This document shows, in pieces, positions 13,846-14,527 of a stretch of 14,527 bases of DNA. Origin of the DNA: an uncultured Eubacteriales bacterium (GTDB lineage: Bacteria > Bacillota > Clostridia > Oscillospirales > Oscillospiraceae); contig URLT01000044.1 in assembly GCA_900548795.1 (NCBI GenBank), positions 1-14,527 of the forward strand, in the 5' to 3' direction. Both the position numbers and the translations under genes were made by a program. The first letter of the stretch is position 1, and each line of letters starts with the position of its first letter. The notes below the pieces were generated by a model. It saw only the letters and a list, made by a program, of their open reading frames with translations, was not told where the DNA came from and did not search any database.

Positions 13846-13874
13846 TTGCATTCTATCGATTTTCCCCGTATAAT
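13846..13874 (+). promoter_or_regulatory. Promoter of yajC
   Basis: TTGCAT (13846-13851) and TATAAT (13869-13874) are 17 bases apart, in the gap between tgt and yajC, giving a start near 13881 and a very short leader that contains the AGGAGG site. Confidence 0.7.
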
Positions 13875-13902
13875 AGGTTCATAACTTTCAGGAGGGTATA
13901 CC

Positions 13903-14283
13903 ATGGGCAGTAATTCAATTTCGATGGTCATTATGCTTGTTGCGATGGTCGCAATTTTCTATTTCCTGCTGATCCGCCCGGAGCGGAAGCGTAAAAAGGA
14001 CGAAGAAAAGCTTCGCAATAATCTAAAGGTCGGCGATAAGATCACGACCATTGGCGGCATCGTCGGCAAGATCGTTGATATGCATGACGAAAATATCGTC
14101 ATTGAGACCAGCGCGGATCGCGTCCGTATGGAGCTTGCAAAATGGTCTGTCATGACCAACAACACCGCCAAGGAAAATGCGCAGAAGGCACGTCAGGAGG
14201 CGCAGGCCGCCGCAAAGGAACGCGCCGAGCAGCGCAAAAAGGATAAGGAAAACAAGAAAAAGGAAAAAAAGGGTCTGGATTGA
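13903..14283 (+). CDS. yajC: Preprotein translocase accessory subunit YajC
   Basis: 126 residues. One membrane helix (about 7-24) is followed by FLLIRPERKRKKDEEKLRNNLKVGDKITTIGGIVGKI, the YajC hallmark, then a small beta domain to about residue 85 and a Lys/Glu/Ala-rich charged tail. YajC associates with SecDF and the SecYEG translocon at the cytoplasmic membrane. AGGAGGG lies seven bases before the ATG. Its place after queA-tgt is the common bacterial order, but secD does not follow: three hairpins and a terminator come next, and the following gene is probably on the other strand. It has its own promoter, so it is probably a single-gene unit with some read-through from tgt. Confidence 0.95.
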   Translation: MGSNSISMVIMLVAMVAIFYFLLIRPERKRKKDEEKLRNNLKVGDKITTIGGIVGKIVDMHDENIVIETSADRVRMELAKWSVMTNNTAKENAQKARQEAQAAAKERAEQRKKDKENKKKEKKGLD

Positions 14284-14296
14284 CCCGTTCCGAAAT

Positions 14297-14343
14297 GCGC
14301 CGGTGCGCGGCGGCAGGAATCTCCTGCCGCCGCGCACCGGCGC
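14297..14343. repeat. Perfect 22-base-pair GC-rich hairpin after yajC
   Basis: Arms 14297-14318 and 14322-14343 are exact inverted copies with a three-base loop (ATC). It starts 14 bases after the yajC stop. The sequence after it (TTCTGTC) has no T tract, so it is not a standard intrinsic terminator. It may protect the 3' end of the mRNA or be a dispersed palindromic repeat. Confidence 0.9.
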
Positions 14344-14351
14344 TTCTGTCA

Positions 14352-14398
14352 GTCAAAGCCCCCCTGCTTTCAAGTGTCGAAAGCAGGGGGGCTTTGAC
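14352..14398. repeat. Perfect 20-base-pair hairpin, second of three
   Basis: Arms 14352-14371 and 14379-14398 are exact inverted copies with a seven-base loop. The arm carries a run of six C (six G on return). GTC and GAC flank the stem symmetrically, and no T tract follows. It resembles a small dispersed palindromic element more than a terminator. Confidence 0.9.
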
Positions 14399-14405
14399 AG
14401 GTCGA

Positions 14406-14447
14406 GGCGCAGTCGGTATGCCGAAGCATACTGACTGCGCCTTTTTT
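14406..14447 (+). terminator. Intrinsic terminator of yajC
   Basis: A 16-base-pair stem with one G-T pair (14406-14421 with 14426-14441), a CGAA loop and six T residues (14442-14447). This is the canonical terminator of the three-hairpin series. Confidence 0.93.
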
Positions 14448-14495
14448 AGCATAATTTTATCATGAATTATGTTTTGATAGCGAATAAAACGGGGA

Positions 14496-14527
14496 TCAAT
14501 TCTTGAAGTAATCCGCAGCGGCGTCGC
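14496..14527 (-). CDS. C-terminal end of a minus-strand gene, product unknown
   Basis: Reading the minus strand from the window edge gives the residues DAAADYFKN and then TGA (14498-14496). The codons (GAC GCC GCT GCG GAT TAC TTC AAG AAT) match the usage of the other genes, and the place, convergent behind the yajC terminator, is natural for a gene end. Nine codons are too few to name a family, and the stretch could be chance. Confidence 0.4.
   Translation of the reverse strand, partial: DAAADYFKN

Overview
The window looks like chromosomal DNA of a GC-rich, Gram-positive anaerobe of the class Clostridia, most likely Oscillospiraceae or a close relative. Supporting signs are the rplU-prp-rpmA-obgE block with an N-terminally extended L27, the queA-tgt-yajC order, TTG starts behind GGAGG ribosome binding sites, promoters with 17-base spacers, and Fe-S flavoenzyme and aconitase X genes typical of anaerobes. 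No phage, insertion sequence, tRNA, rRNA or CRISPR array was found. The organism call is inference from gene content.

Layout. Position 1-120 is the tail of a CBS-domain gene. Convergent to it is a secreted coiled-coil M23 (LytM) protein (124-1314, minus) that appears to have lost the metal-binding Asp. Next on the minus strand is a two-gene operon: lipoprotein ApbE flavin transferase (1759-2745) and a membrane-anchored NusG domain II protein (1406-1762). A divergent promoter drives rplU-prp-rpmA (2926-3849), with a candidate L21 leader ahead of rplU. The prp reading frame is broken between its catalytic His and Cys, although L27 still carries the extension that Prp removes. A perfect terminator separates rpmA from obgE (3924-5198). 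The 347-base gap after obgE holds a possible promoter, a small folded RNA and two terminator hairpins, with no gene.

The metabolic part lies on the minus strand. The operon of Old Yellow Enzyme-type Fe-S flavoprotein, aconitase X large subunit and aconitase X small subunit (9325 down to 5546) has a strong promoter and a leader of about 185 bases that folds into three consecutive helical domains. Upstream on the same strand lie ldh (9604-10557) and dapA (10611-11495). A hydroxyacid dehydrogenase, a dehydratase and an ene-reductase could form a reductive sequence (2-oxoacid to 2-hydroxyacid to enoate to saturated acid). That pathway is inference and the substrate is unknown.

The right end is the queuosine block: queA (TTG start, 11645-12679) and tgt (12697-13830), then yajC under its own promoter (13903-14283). 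Three long hairpins follow, the last a canonical terminator. The window ends in the C-terminal codons of a probable minus-strand gene.

Strongest leads: the structured leader of the flavoenzyme/aconitase X operon, the undescribed module it controls, the broken prp beside an L27 that needs it, and the M23 protein without its Asp ligand.
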